This document shows positions 38,087 through 46,706 of a stretch of DNA of 64,000 bases, piece after piece. Every line of letters starts with the position of its first letter. Positions within the stretch are counted from its first letter, which is position 1. The stretch covers positions 186,001 to 250,000 of the forward strand of contig OY969762.1 of NCBI GenBank assembly GCA_963702835.1, read 5' to 3'. Origin of the DNA: JAFGAV01 sp041479055. Lineage in GTDB: Bacteria > Acidobacteriota > Aminicenantia > Aminicenantales > JAFGAV01. Made by a program: the position numbers and the translations under genes. The notes beneath the pieces were generated by a model. The model was not told where the DNA came from and searched no databases. It saw nothing but the letters and a program-made list of their open reading frames with translations.

Positions 38087-39037
38087 ATGCCAAACGCCCT
38101 GTCCTTTCTTTTTTCCCGCAACCGGCCGCGCTTGAGCTACGTTTACAGCCAGGACTACTGGATGTGGCCCGCGGGCAAGCACGTCTTTCCGGTGAAGAAA
38201 TACCGCATCCTCCACGAGAGGCTGGCGGCCAGAGGCGCTCGCCGGGAGGATTTCCTCAAACCGCAGCCTCCGCCGGATAAGGACCTGCTTCTGGTCCATA
38301 CGCCCAAGTACATTCAAAAGTTGAAGACGGGCGGCCTGTCGCCGGCCGAGGTCATGACCCTGGAGCTGCCCTTCTCGACCGACCTGGTCAAGTTTGCCTG
38401 GCTGACCGTGGGGGGGACCATCCTGACCGCAGAAGAGGCTCTGCGCAAGGGTCTGGCCTTCCACATCGGCGGCGGGTTCCACCATGCCTTCCCCGACCAT
38501 GGCGAGGGGTTCTGCCTTCTGAACGACGTGGCCGTGGCCTGCCTGAAGCTCAAGGTTCAGGGCCGGATCGGCAAGGCCATGATCGTGGACTGCGACCTTC
38601 ATCACGGCAACGGCACGGCGGCCATCTTTGCCAAGGAGAAGTTCGTCTTCACCTTCTCCATCCATCAGATGGACGTCTATCCCGCGGAGAAGCCGCCCGG
38701 CACCGTCGATATTGGGCTGTGGGCCGGCGACGGCGACCAGGAATACCTGGCCGTCCTGAACTCGTACATCCCCCGCATCTACCTGGACTTCGCGCCCGAC
38801 ATCATTTTCTATCTGGCCGGGGCCGACCCCTACCAGGACGACCAGCTGGGCGGACTCAAGCTGACCAAGGAAGGGCTCAAGGAGCGGGACCGCCTCATCA
38901 TGGAGAACGCGCGGCGGCTGCGCATCCCCGTGGCGGTTGTCCTGGCCGGCGGCTATGCCTCCGAGCTGGACGACGTGGTGGACATCCACCTCAACACCGC
39001 CGTCGCAGCGGGCAGGGCCCTGCGCCGGTTCAGCTGA
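38087..39037 (+). CDS. Histone-deacetylase-like amidohydrolase
   Basis: 316 aa of the arginase/deacetylase superfamily. Zinc and catalytic motifs are present: GGGFHHAF (tandem His), DCDLHHGNGT (Asp and His ligands), GADPYQDD (Asp ligand) and LAGGYA. Bacterial members deacetylate acetyl-lysine proteins, polyamines or small amides; the substrate is not evident. It is monocistronic and starts 97 bp after the IS1111 right repeat. No strong ribosome binding site is seen. Confidence 0.92.
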   Translation: MPNALSFLFSRNRPRLSYVYSQDYWMWPAGKHVFPVKKYRILHERLAARGARREDFLKPQPPPDKDLLLVHTPKYIQKLKTGGLSPAEVMTLELPFSTDLVKFAWLTVGGTILTAEEALRKGLAFHIGGGFHHAFPDHGEGFCLLNDVAVACLKLKVQGRIGKAMIVDCDLHHGNGTAAIFAKEKFVFTFSIHQMDVYPAEKPPGTVDIGLWAGDGDQEYLAVLNSYIPRIYLDFAPDIIFYLAGADPYQDDQLGGLKLTKEGLKERDRLIMENARRLRIPVAVVLAGGYASELDDVVDIHLNTAVAAGRALRRFS

Positions 39038-39068
39038 AGTCGAACAGACTCTCGGGCCGGCGAATCTT

Positions 39069-39392
39069 TCAGCCGCTCTTCGTCTCGGACTTGAGCCAAT
39101 CCAGGTAGGCTTGGGAGCCGAGCTCCACGGGCAAGGCGATGAGCTCGGGCACCTGGTAGGGATGGACCGTTTTCAGGGCCGCCTCGAGCTGGCCGAAAAG
39201 TCCACGGCGGGTTTTGATGAGCAGGACGTATTCATTTTCTTCGCAGATTTTTCCCTGCCACCGGTAGAAGGACCGGGAGGCGGGGGTGACCGTAACGCAG
39301 GCCGCCAGGCGCTTCTCCACCAGAAGGCGGGCGATCTCCTGACCCTTGGCCTCGTCGGGCACCGTGGTCAGGGCCAGAATGAACTCCGTCAT
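39069..39392 (-). CDS. cutA: CutA divalent-cation tolerance protein
   Basis: 107 aa, the normal size for the trimeric CutA1. Motifs: LVEKRLAACVTVTPASRSFY, the WQGKI segment, and HPYQVPELIALPV. It overlaps the M20 gene stop by 4 bp (ATGA), so the two are co-translated. Confidence 0.95.
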   Translation of the reverse strand: MTEFILALTTVPDEAKGQEIARLLVEKRLAACVTVTPASRSFYRWQGKICEENEYVLLIKTRRGLFGQLEAALKTVHPYQVPELIALPVELGSQAYLDWLKSETKSG

Positions 39393-40618
39393 TCCTGCAG
39401 GAAGACATGGGCGAAGACTTTGGCGTCGCCCAACATATTGTCAATGAGGCAGTATTCGTTCGGGCCGTGGAGGGTCTCGTCGAGCTTGGACCAGCAGGCG
39501 GCGTTGAACCCGGCCCGCCTGAAGATGGCCGCCACCGTGCCGCCCCCGATTCCCTTGGCCTGACCCTTGATGTGATAGACCTCCAGGATGGCCTTCTTCA
39601 GGGCCTGGACGACCGGCGCCCGCACGGGCGTGGGCGGAGCAGCCGCCGCTTTCTGCACTTCCTCGGTATTGACCTTGACCTTGAATTTCCGTTCGATCCG
39701 GCCAACCAGAGTTTTGACCTCGTTGAGGACATCCTCCACCGGATACTTGGGCAGGATGCGGCTGTCCATGTAGAAGACGTCCTCGCCGGGAATGGTGTTG
39801 ATGTTGGGGACGTTGGGCTCTTTCTTGGTCGGCTCGAAGGTGGACAGGGGCGGGTCGAAGAGCGGGTTGACCAGGGGAAAGGCCTTGTAAAGTTTATCCA
39901 ATTCGGTCACCAGGAAGCTGGCCGCCTTGAAGCTGTTGATGCCCTTTTCCGGCGTCGAGCCGTGGGTCTGCTTGCCGTGAGTCTTGAACTTCAGCCAGAG
40001 GATGCTCTTCTCGGCCACTTCGATGAGCGTGCCGTCGGGGCTGCCCGCGTCGGGGACGATGATCAGGTCCTCTTTATGGAAAACCCTGGAGTTCTCCAGG
40101 ACATAGCCGATGCCCTTGTTGCTGCCCGTCTCCTCGTCGGCCACCAGGACTACCCCCAGGTCGTAGGGAGTCTGGAGGCCCTCTTCGCGGAAGGCTTTGA
40201 CGGCGAAGAGAGAGGCGACCAGGTCCTGCTGGTTGTCTTCAGTGCCCCGGCCGAAGATTTTGCCGCCCTCCACCCAGGCCTTGTAGGGGTCGCCCCGCCA
40301 TTGGGACAGTTCGCCCGGCGGCACGATGTCCATATGGGTCATGATCCATACGGTCCGGGAGGAGCTGCGGCCTCTATTCCAGGCCAATATGTTGGGCCGG
40401 TATCCGGCCGGCGCCTCCAGGTCGGGGGCTTTGAGGAGGGAGATGTCTTGGAAGCCGTTGCGTTTCAGGAAGTCCAGGAGGAACTCGGCCTTTTTCACTT
40501 CGCCCTCGCCCCCGCTGGAGGGAGCGATGGCCGGCAGGGCGCAAAGCTTGATCTGGAGGTCGATCATTTCATCGCGAAAGGAATCAATCCGCTTGGCAAT
40601 TTTTTCGAATGGGGTCAT
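39389..40618 (-). CDS. M20-family metallopeptidase
   Basis: Start at 40618 (MTPFEKIAKR) with GAGGAG upstream gives 409 aa. Metal site motifs: IMTHMDIVPPG (His, Asp), GRGTEDNQQD (Asp), VADEETGSNKG (Glu-Glu), VPDAGSPDG and a C-terminal His in LHGPNEY. The dimerisation lid (HGKQTHGSTPEKGINS) is present. Likely a dipeptidase or amino-acid deacylase. Translationally coupled to cutA downstream. Confidence 0.92.
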   Translation of the reverse strand: MTPFEKIAKRIDSFRDEMIDLQIKLCALPAIAPSSGGEGEVKKAEFLLDFLKRNGFQDISLLKAPDLEAPAGYRPNILAWNRGRSSSRTVWIMTHMDIVPPGELSQWRGDPYKAWVEGGKIFGRGTEDNQQDLVASLFAVKAFREEGLQTPYDLGVVLVADEETGSNKGIGYVLENSRVFHKEDLIIVPDAGSPDGTLIEVAEKSILWLKFKTHGKQTHGSTPEKGINSFKAASFLVTELDKLYKAFPLVNPLFDPPLSTFEPTKKEPNVPNINTIPGEDVFYMDSRILPKYPVEDVLNEVKTLVGRIERKFKVKVNTEEVQKAAAAPPTPVRAPVVQALKKAILEVYHIKGQAKGIGGGTVAAIFRRAGFNAACWSKLDETLHGPNEYCLIDNMLGDAKVFAHVFLQE

Positions 40619-40686
40619 GCAGGGCTCCTCTCTCGCGCACCATGATAACATTCGGCCGCTGCACTGGCAAGCCGGCCAAGTTGAAA

Positions 40687-41110
40687 GGCCTGGGAGTGGG
40701 CCTCGGCGCCTTGCCGCGGTTTTTCACGCCGCGGAATCTCAGGGTTTCTCGGTCGGCTGCGCGATTCGCTCCCTCCGGGAGCTGTACGCAGCCGGCCGGC
40801 AAGGATATGCCAGATTCCCTCGAAACCCATCGATTCCGGGCTAAACCGCTCATGGCGCCTCAGCCCATCTCCCAGGCCTTATTTTCCGGCAGATGGATTG
40901 AAGGGCTTGGATTTTGACCTCGCTCGCTGGCCGGATTTTTCACGCCCTTCCTTGCGCTCTTCTCGGGGGCTGCGCAACTCGCCCTCCTACGGAAGGCTCA
41001 AACATGCTCGCCGGCCGGCAACAAAAATGCCGGAAATCCTCGAAGAGCGCTGCGGGAGGGCTAAATCCGGCCTGATGCTCGCTCCAGCCAAAACCCAAGC
41101 CCTTCCTATT
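40687..41110 (+). repeat. Two tandem copies of a degenerate ~215-bp repeat
   Basis: Copy A (about 40687-40905) and copy B (about 40906-41110) share spaced blocks in the same order: TTTTTCACGCC (40720, 40936), GGCTGCGC (40755, 40968), GCCGGCCGGCA (40791, 41010) and GGGCTAAA (40838, 41058), giving a period of 213-220 bp. No coding frame is supported. It fills the 571-bp gap between the M20 gene and the glycosyltransferase operon. Confidence 0.65.
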
Positions 41111-41189
41111 TCTGAACCCGCGATCATTAAATGTTTGGAGACGCCGGCCAAATTGACATTTCGCCGGTGTGCGCATACATTTAGGGCCA

Positions 41190-42317
41190 ATGCGCATAGG
41201 GTTCGACCTGCGTCCATTCCTGCGCGAAGAGACGGGCGTGGGAGTCTATTTCCGGAACCTGCTCCGCGAGCTGGCCTCACTCGACCGCGACAACGAATAT
41301 TTTCTTTTTTCCTCTTCCTGGAAAGACCGTTTTCCTGCCGACAAGCTTCCCCCCTTCTCCAAAATGCGCTTTCGGGACCTCCGCCTCCCGGTCAGGGTCC
41401 TGAACTTTCTATGGTATAAGCTGGGCCGGCCGAAGCTGGACTTTTTTTTTGGCGCCAGGCTCGACCTGACCCATTCGCCCGTGCCGCTCTTCCTGCCCAC
41501 CGGCGGCAGGAAAGTCATCACTGTCTGCGACCTCTTCTTCCTGGAGCATCCGGAGCTGGCGGATAGGGAGGCCCGGCGCACTTTCGTGAAACGCGTCGGC
41601 CGGGCCGTGGAGCGGGCCGACGGCGTTATCACCATCTCGGAGTATTCACGCAGCGTCATCCTGGAGCGGCTCCGGGCCGACAAGGCCAGGATCAAGGCCA
41701 TTCCGCTCGGGCTTGACCCTGTCTTTTTTGAGGAGCCGCCGGCGGAGGAGCTGGCCGCGACGCGCTGCTCCCTCGATTTGCCCGAACAGTTTCTGCTGTT
41801 CGTGGGGGCCTTTGAGCCGAGGAAGAACCTGGCCGGCCTGGTCGAGGCCCTGCAAATCATCCACGCCCGGTCGGAGAAGATCCCCCTGGTCATCGCCGGA
41901 AGACGCGGCGGCGAATATGAAAAGGTGCTGGGCCTTATCCGCCGGGCCGGGCTTGAGGAGAAAGTCCGGGTCACCGGCTATGTCCCCGAGGCCGAGCTGC
42001 GCCGCCTCTACAGGCTGGCCACCGCTTTCGTCTTCCCCTCGCTGGCCGAAGGGTTCGGCCTGCCGATCCTGGAAGCCATGGCTTCGGGCCTGCCGGTGGC
42101 CGCCTCGCGCACCTCGGCCATGCCCGAGGTGGGCGGGGAAGCGGCGGTCTATTTCGACCCGTCCCGGCCGGAGGACATGGCTTCGGCCGTCATCCGCCTG
42201 CTCGAAGATCAAGATTTGAGGCAGAGGCTTGCGGAAAAAGGAAAAGCCCGCGCCCGGATGTTCAGTTGGACGGCCACCGCCCGCCGGACGCTGGATTTCT
42301 ATCGAAGCCTGAGTTGA
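41190..42317 (+). CDS. GT4 glycosyltransferase
   Basis: 375 aa, start at the ATG at 41190. GT-B fold with GVGVYFRNLLREL near the N-terminus and the nucleotide-sugar motif EGFGLPILEAMASGLPV (about residues 285-301) with the ExxxxxxxE pair. A GAFEPRKNL segment precedes it. Part of a run of transferases building a surface polysaccharide. Followed after 3 bp by another GT4 gene. Confidence 0.92.
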   Translation: MRIGFDLRPFLREETGVGVYFRNLLRELASLDRDNEYFLFSSSWKDRFPADKLPPFSKMRFRDLRLPVRVLNFLWYKLGRPKLDFFFGARLDLTHSPVPLFLPTGGRKVITVCDLFFLEHPELADREARRTFVKRVGRAVERADGVITISEYSRSVILERLRADKARIKAIPLGLDPVFFEEPPAEELAATRCSLDLPEQFLLFVGAFEPRKNLAGLVEALQIIHARSEKIPLVIAGRRGGEYEKVLGLIRRAGLEEKVRVTGYVPEAELRRLYRLATAFVFPSLAEGFGLPILEAMASGLPVAASRTSAMPEVGGEAAVYFDPSRPEDMASAVIRLLEDQDLRQRLAEKGKARARMFSWTATARRTLDFYRSLS

Positions 42318-42320
42318 TCA

Positions 42321-43523
42321 ATGCCGATATCAAAAAAGTTCAGGATTCTTTTTGTCTCCCATACCGCTGAGCTCAACGGCGCTGAGCGGATGCTGCTGTC
42401 CATCCTCCAGGAGCTCGACCGGCGGGCCTTTACGCCTTTCCTGGCCGTTCCCCGGCCCGGCCCCCTGGCCCTTGAAGCGGAGGAGGCCGGCGTACCGACC
42501 GCGGTGGTGCCCATGAAATGGTGGCTTACGGACGGCCGCCGGGCCTGGAAGCAGCCCCTGGCCTGGCTGTGGAACCTGCCGGCTGTCTTTAAGCTGAAGG
42601 GGATAATACGGGAGAAAGGCATCTCTCTGGTCTGCTCCAACTCCGCGGCGGCCGTGGGCGGGGCGCTGGCGGCGCGGCGGGCGCGGCGGCCGCACGTCTG
42701 GATTGTTCACGAGATTCTGTCCGGGAAGCGTCCTCTGCTGAGATATTTCCTGGGAAACAAACGGCTGGTGAGAATGATACGGCGCCGGTCGCGCGCCGTA
42801 GTAGTCAATTCCTCGGCCAGTGGACTTGCTTTCGGCGACGCCGGAAAATTCGAAGTGGTCTTGAACGGCGTGGCCCTGCCGGCCGGGGCCGGCAGGCAGG
42901 CGCGGGACGCCCGCCTCGGACAAAAGCTTGGGCTGAAAAAAGGCGACCGGGTGGTCGGCGTAGTGGGCAAGATCGCGCCGGAGAAAGGCCAGCTTGAGCT
43001 TATCCGGGCGGTCGGCCTGGCCTGCCAGAAGGTGAAAGGGCTTAAGCTCCTCGTCGTGGGCGCTGCGGCCGATAGCCGGTACCTGGCTGTTCTCAAGAGG
43101 GAGGTCGAGCGGCTCGGCCTCGAGGACCGCGTCCTCTTTACCGGTTTCCTGAGAGACGTGTTCGAAGCCCTGCGCTTGATGGATGTTCTGACCTCCGCTT
43201 CCCGGATCGAATCTTTCGGCCGGACAATCATCGAGGCCATGGCCGCCGGAGTGCCGGTCCTGGCCGTGCGGACGGGCGGCATCTCCGAGATCGTCCGGCA
43301 CGGAAAAAACGGATTTCTCATCGAATCGGGCGAGCCGGAGGAAATGGCCGCCGCGATCGAAAAGTTCTTTGCCCTGGGAAAAGCGGGAAAAGAGGCCATG
43401 GTCCGCGCCGGCCGACGGACCGTCGAGGAGCGTTTCCGCATTGAACCGCAGGTGAGAAAACTTGAGCGCATTTTCAAGGATGTCCTGAAGGAGGCCGGGA
43501 AGGAGCGGCCGGTCCGTGCCTGA
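42321..43523 (+). CDS. GT4 glycosyltransferase
   Basis: 400 aa. Donor-binding region SRIESFGRTIIEAMAAGVPV (about residues 294-313); N-terminal acceptor region LFVSHTAELNGAERML. Middle GVVGKIAPEKGQLELI. Overlaps the next gene by 8 bp. Confidence 0.92.
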   Translation: MPISKKFRILFVSHTAELNGAERMLLSILQELDRRAFTPFLAVPRPGPLALEAEEAGVPTAVVPMKWWLTDGRRAWKQPLAWLWNLPAVFKLKGIIREKGISLVCSNSAAAVGGALAARRARRPHVWIVHEILSGKRPLLRYFLGNKRLVRMIRRRSRAVVVNSSASGLAFGDAGKFEVVLNGVALPAGAGRQARDARLGQKLGLKKGDRVVGVVGKIAPEKGQLELIRAVGLACQKVKGLKLLVVGAAADSRYLAVLKREVERLGLEDRVLFTGFLRDVFEALRLMDVLTSASRIESFGRTIIEAMAAGVPVLAVRTGGISEIVRHGKNGFLIESGEPEEMAAAIEKFFALGKAGKEAMVRAGRRTVEERFRIEPQVRKLERIFKDVLKEAGKERPVRA

Positions 43524-44400
43524 GCTTTCGGTCGTCATCGTCAACCGCAACGGCGGAGAGCGGCTTGCGGAATGCCTGGCCTCGGTCGAGAGGGAAGCGG
43601 CGGGAAAGGAATGGGAGGTCCTGATCGTGGACAATGCTTCCGGGGACGGCAGCCCGGACTTGGCCGCCAAGCGTTTTCCGGCCGTGAAGCTCGTCCGGAA
43701 CCGAAAAAACCTCGGGTTCGCTAAAGCCAACAACCGGGGCTTTGGGCTGAGCCGGGGCGAGTTCGTGCTTTTCTTGAACCCCGACACCGTGATCTTTCCC
43801 GGCGCGCTCGGCTTGCTCCTGGAGGAACTGCGCCGGGACCCGGGCACCGGAGCAGTCGGTCCGGCTCTGTTCTTCGATGAGAATGCTTTTCAAGTCTCTT
43901 TTGGGGGGAAGGTCACTTTCTTCAGAGAGTTGGCCCGCAAGAGCGTTCTCAACGCCTGGCGCAAACGTCGACTTCGCCGCCTCAGACGCAGACGTCCGGC
44001 CGCTTGGGTCAGCGGCGCCTGCCTAATGACCAGCCGCGAGGTCCTGGAGAAGACCGGCGGGTTTGATGAGAAATTTTTCCTTTATTTCGAGGATATCGAC
44101 CTCTGCTACAGGATCAGGGAGCAAGGCTTCCGGGTGGTTTTTCTCCCCGAGGCGAGGGTCTTCCATGCCGGCGGCGTCTCGGCCTCCGAAGCTCCGTATT
44201 TCAGCCGCCTGGAATATCGGAGGAGCCAGCTCTATTTTTATGAAAAGCACAACTCGCGCTTGTCGCAGGGGCTGCTGAGGATCTATCTGCGGCTCTCGGC
44301 CCGGCTGGGCAACATATTTGGCTCCGGGGAGTTGAGGGATAAGGTTTACCGCCAGGGTTTACTGGGCCTGCTCAAAGCGATGAGGCCGGGAAAGGGGTGA
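43516..44400 (+). CDS. GT2 glycosyltransferase (rhamnosyltransferase-like)
   Basis: 294 aa starting at GTG 43516 inside the previous gene's end. GT-A motifs: VVIVNRNGGERL, VDNASGDGS, LNPDTVI (DxD-like) and FLYFEDIDLCYRIREQG. Typical of transferases adding deoxysugars to polysaccharide repeat units. Ends in a GTGA overlap with the next gene. Confidence 0.92.
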   Translation: MPELSVVIVNRNGGERLAECLASVEREAAGKEWEVLIVDNASGDGSPDLAAKRFPAVKLVRNRKNLGFAKANNRGFGLSRGEFVLFLNPDTVIFPGALGLLLEELRRDPGTGAVGPALFFDENAFQVSFGGKVTFFRELARKSVLNAWRKRRLRRLRRRRPAAWVSGACLMTSREVLEKTGGFDEKFFLYFEDIDLCYRIREQGFRVVFLPEARVFHAGGVSASEAPYFSRLEYRRSQLYFYEKHNSRLSQGLLRIYLRLSARLGNIFGSGELRDKVYRQGLLGLLKAMRPGKG

Positions 44401-45542
44401 AGAAGACCATGAGGAAGATCAGGGTCCTGGAAATGATCGACAAGCCCTTCCTGGGCGGCGGCCAGAGGACCGTGCTGCTCTTGGCCCGGAACCTCGACCG
44501 GCGCAAATTCGAAGTCTCCGTAGCCTCGGCCCCGGCCGGCCCGCTGGTCGAGGAGCTCCGGAAGGCCGGCGTCCGCCATCATCCCCTCAAGCTCGAAAAG
44601 ACGCTGAGCCTCAGGATCCTCGGCGACATCCGCCGGGTGCTCGAGGAGAATTCCGTCGAGATCCTCCACACCCACGGCGGAGTGGCGGGGCTGTTCGGCC
44701 GGCTGGCCGCCCGCAAGAGCCGCGTCAAGGTCGTCCACACCGTCCACGGCCTCCATTATCTTCATTACCGGAACCCGATTTTGCGCCAGGCTTATATCGA
44801 CCTGGAGAGGCGCCTGGGCCGCTCGACCGATGCCCTGGTTTTTGTCTGCCGGGCCGACCTGGAAAAAGGGAAGGGACTCCGGCTGGCCCCTGAATCGAAG
44901 ATGCATGTCATCAGGAACGGAGTCGACCTAGCCCTGTTGAAACCCGGAGGAGAGGCGAAAAAATTGAGGATGGAGCTCGGGCTTCAAACGGCCCGTCCCC
45001 TGATCGGGACGGTCGCCCGGCTGCACCGGCAGAAAGGCCTGACCTACCTCATCCAGGCCGCTCCGCAGATTCGAGGCTCTTTTCCGGGGGCCAAGATCGT
45101 TGTGGTCGGCGGCGGGCCTCTCCGTCAGGAGTTGGAGCAGGAGGCCGTCCGGCGCGGCGTCGGGGATGTCCTGCTCTTTCTGGGCGAGCGGTCGAATGTC
45201 CCTGACCTCCTCAACCTCTTTGATATCTTCGTCCTTCCTTCTCTCTGGGAAGGCCTGCCCTATGTCCTGGTCGAGGCGGCCTACCTCCGCAAGCCCATCG
45301 TGGCCACGGCCGTGGACGGAAACCCGGAGGTCATCGAGGACGGGAAAACGGGGCTCCTTATCCCTCCGGCCGACCCGTCCGCTCTTGCGGCGACGGTCAT
45401 CTTGCTTGTTCAAAACAAAACCCTGGCCGGAAGGCTGGCCAAAGCTGCCCGCTCCGCCATCCCCCCGCGCTTCGGCCTCAAGAAGATGATCGGTGAAACC
45501 CAGCAGCTATACCAGGATTTAGTGATGAATTCAGTGATATGA
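44397..45542 (+). CDS. GT4 glycosyltransferase
   Basis: 381 aa from GTG 44397. Motifs: GGGQRTVLLLARNL, THGGVAGLFGRLAA, the VARLHRQKGL hinge, and LPSLWEGLPYVLVEAAYLRK for the donor site. The last residues (VMNSVI) are encoded in a 14-bp tandem repeat, so the natural C-terminus may have been altered. Confidence 0.9.
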   Translation: MKKTMRKIRVLEMIDKPFLGGGQRTVLLLARNLDRRKFEVSVASAPAGPLVEELRKAGVRHHPLKLEKTLSLRILGDIRRVLEENSVEILHTHGGVAGLFGRLAARKSRVKVVHTVHGLHYLHYRNPILRQAYIDLERRLGRSTDALVFVCRADLEKGKGLRLAPESKMHVIRNGVDLALLKPGGEAKKLRMELGLQTARPLIGTVARLHRQKGLTYLIQAAPQIRGSFPGAKIVVVGGGPLRQELEQEAVRRGVGDVLLFLGERSNVPDLLNLFDIFVLPSLWEGLPYVLVEAAYLRKPIVATAVDGNPEVIEDGKTGLLIPPADPSALAATVILLVQNKTLAGRLAKAARSAIPPRFGLKKMIGETQQLYQDLVMNSVI

Positions 45543-45552
45543 ATTCAGTGAC
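45525..45552 (+). repeat. Tandem 14-bp repeat at the end of the GT4 gene
   Basis: ATGAATTCAGTGAT (45525-45538) followed directly by ATGAATTCAGTGAC (45539-45552). A related AAGTGACAGG occurs at 45577. Possible remnant of a REP-like repeat insertion. Confidence 0.55.
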
Positions 45553-45582
45553 AGACATCAAATTACCGAAATAATTAAGTGA

Positions 45583-45831
45583 CAGGAGGCTGAGGTCATC
45601 ATCAATGACCGGCCCATGGCCCGCTGGGTTATCCGAAATGGAGAGGCCCAACAAAAAAAGGCGGTTATCCCGGTTTCTCTTTGGCGGGAAATTATGGGAA
45701 AGCCCATCCTCCGCATAACCTTTCAGACGAAAAATCCAAGGTCGCCGGCCGAGTCGAAATCGTCCGCCGATAAGCGGCTTCTGGGATTGGGCGTTTTTAA
45801 ATTGGCCGTCCGGGAATTGGAGTCGTATTGA
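45583..45831 (+). pseudogene. C-terminal fragment, DUF7024-like membrane protein
   Basis: The frame after a TGA (45580-45582) encodes AEVIINDRPMARW, then AVIPVSLWREIMGKPILRITF and KNPRSPAE, ending LLGLGVFKLAVREL. This resembles the DUF7024 C-terminal domain of membrane phosphoglycerol/sugar transferase-like proteins. No transmembrane part or start is present, so it is the 3' remnant of a deleted gene. It explains the gap between the GT4 gene and the next lipoprotein. Confidence 0.5.
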
Positions 45832-45899
45832 CTTCCTTCGGCCGGGCATTTATATATGAGTCACTTCGTCGTTTCGGAATGTTCAGAAAGGAGGGTCCA

Positions 45900-46649
45900 T
45901 TGACCGCCAAAATCTTCAAGTCTTCAGTTTTAGCCTTGTTCCTGGCCGTCTGCCTGTCGTGCCTTATCCCTGTTCCTCAGCCTCCGCAAGAGCCTCCGCC
46001 CGCCGGGGAGCCGCCCGTTCCCGAGCCCCCTCCTCCTCCGGCTGAGGCCGCTCAGGCGCAGCCGGAACGCTTCACCCTGAACTTTTCAGATGCCTACCTT
46101 GTCTATGTTCCCCAGAACGGAACGCTCCAGATCACGGCCCAGGGCAACGTCTTGTCCTACGGCGGAGACTGGGAAGCGCGAAAGGTGCACCCCTATCTCT
46201 TCCATATGCGCCTCCGCACCTGGCAGGGTTTCTTCTGGCAGGTCAACACCAGCCGCCGGGAGGTCTTTCGGGTCAGGGGCGGGACGTTCGGCTCGGTTGT
46301 GGGCGGGACCTCCGCCCGGCTCGACCTTACTGTGGACGTGGTCGGCGGGGCCGGGGCCTCAGAACCCGAGCGGTTTAAAATCAAGTTCCCCGAATCCTAC
46401 ATGGTCTATGCCCCGGCTAACGACGTGCTCCAGCTCACCACCGAGGGCAATGTTCTTTCCTACTGCAGCGATTGGCAGCGCTGCAAGCTGCGGCCCAACT
46501 TGTATCACTTCAAGCAGAATAACTGGGACAGGTTCTTCTGGAAGGTCAACACCGCCAGCAAGAGGGTATGGCGCTGCCGAAATGGCGTTTTCTGCCAGCT
46601 GGGGGGCTCGGACGAGCTGCTTCACATCAATGTGGGGGTGACCCGCTAG
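45900..46649 (+). CDS. Proline-rich lipoprotein with two repeated domains
   Basis: TTG at 45900 preceded by AAAGGAGGGTCC gives about 249 aa. Lipobox CLSC at about residue 22; a Pro/Glu linker; then two copies of a domain of about 85 residues. The repeats share ERFxxxF, YxVYxPxNxxLQ, GNVLSYxxDW and FFWxVNT, followed by R-x-V-x-R. The second copy carries four extra Cys (SYCSDWQRCK, WRCRNGVFCQ), which could form disulfides. Function unknown; surface attached. Confidence 0.7.
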   Translation: MTAKIFKSSVLALFLAVCLSCLIPVPQPPQEPPPAGEPPVPEPPPPPAEAAQAQPERFTLNFSDAYLVYVPQNGTLQITAQGNVLSYGGDWEARKVHPYLFHMRLRTWQGFFWQVNTSRREVFRVRGGTFGSVVGGTSARLDLTVDVVGGAGASEPERFKIKFPESYMVYAPANDVLQLTTEGNVLSYCSDWQRCKLRPNLYHFKQNNWDRFFWKVNTASKRVWRCRNGVFCQLGGSDELLHINVGVTR

Positions 46650-46706
46650 TTCCCCAATTTTCAACTCGAAAAACCAGGCAAAGGTATCCTTAGCGGGTGA
46701 AGGACT

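Noticed and set aside
42330..43847. 505-aa minus-strand frame
   Set aside because: Antisense to two glycosyltransferase genes with intact motifs.
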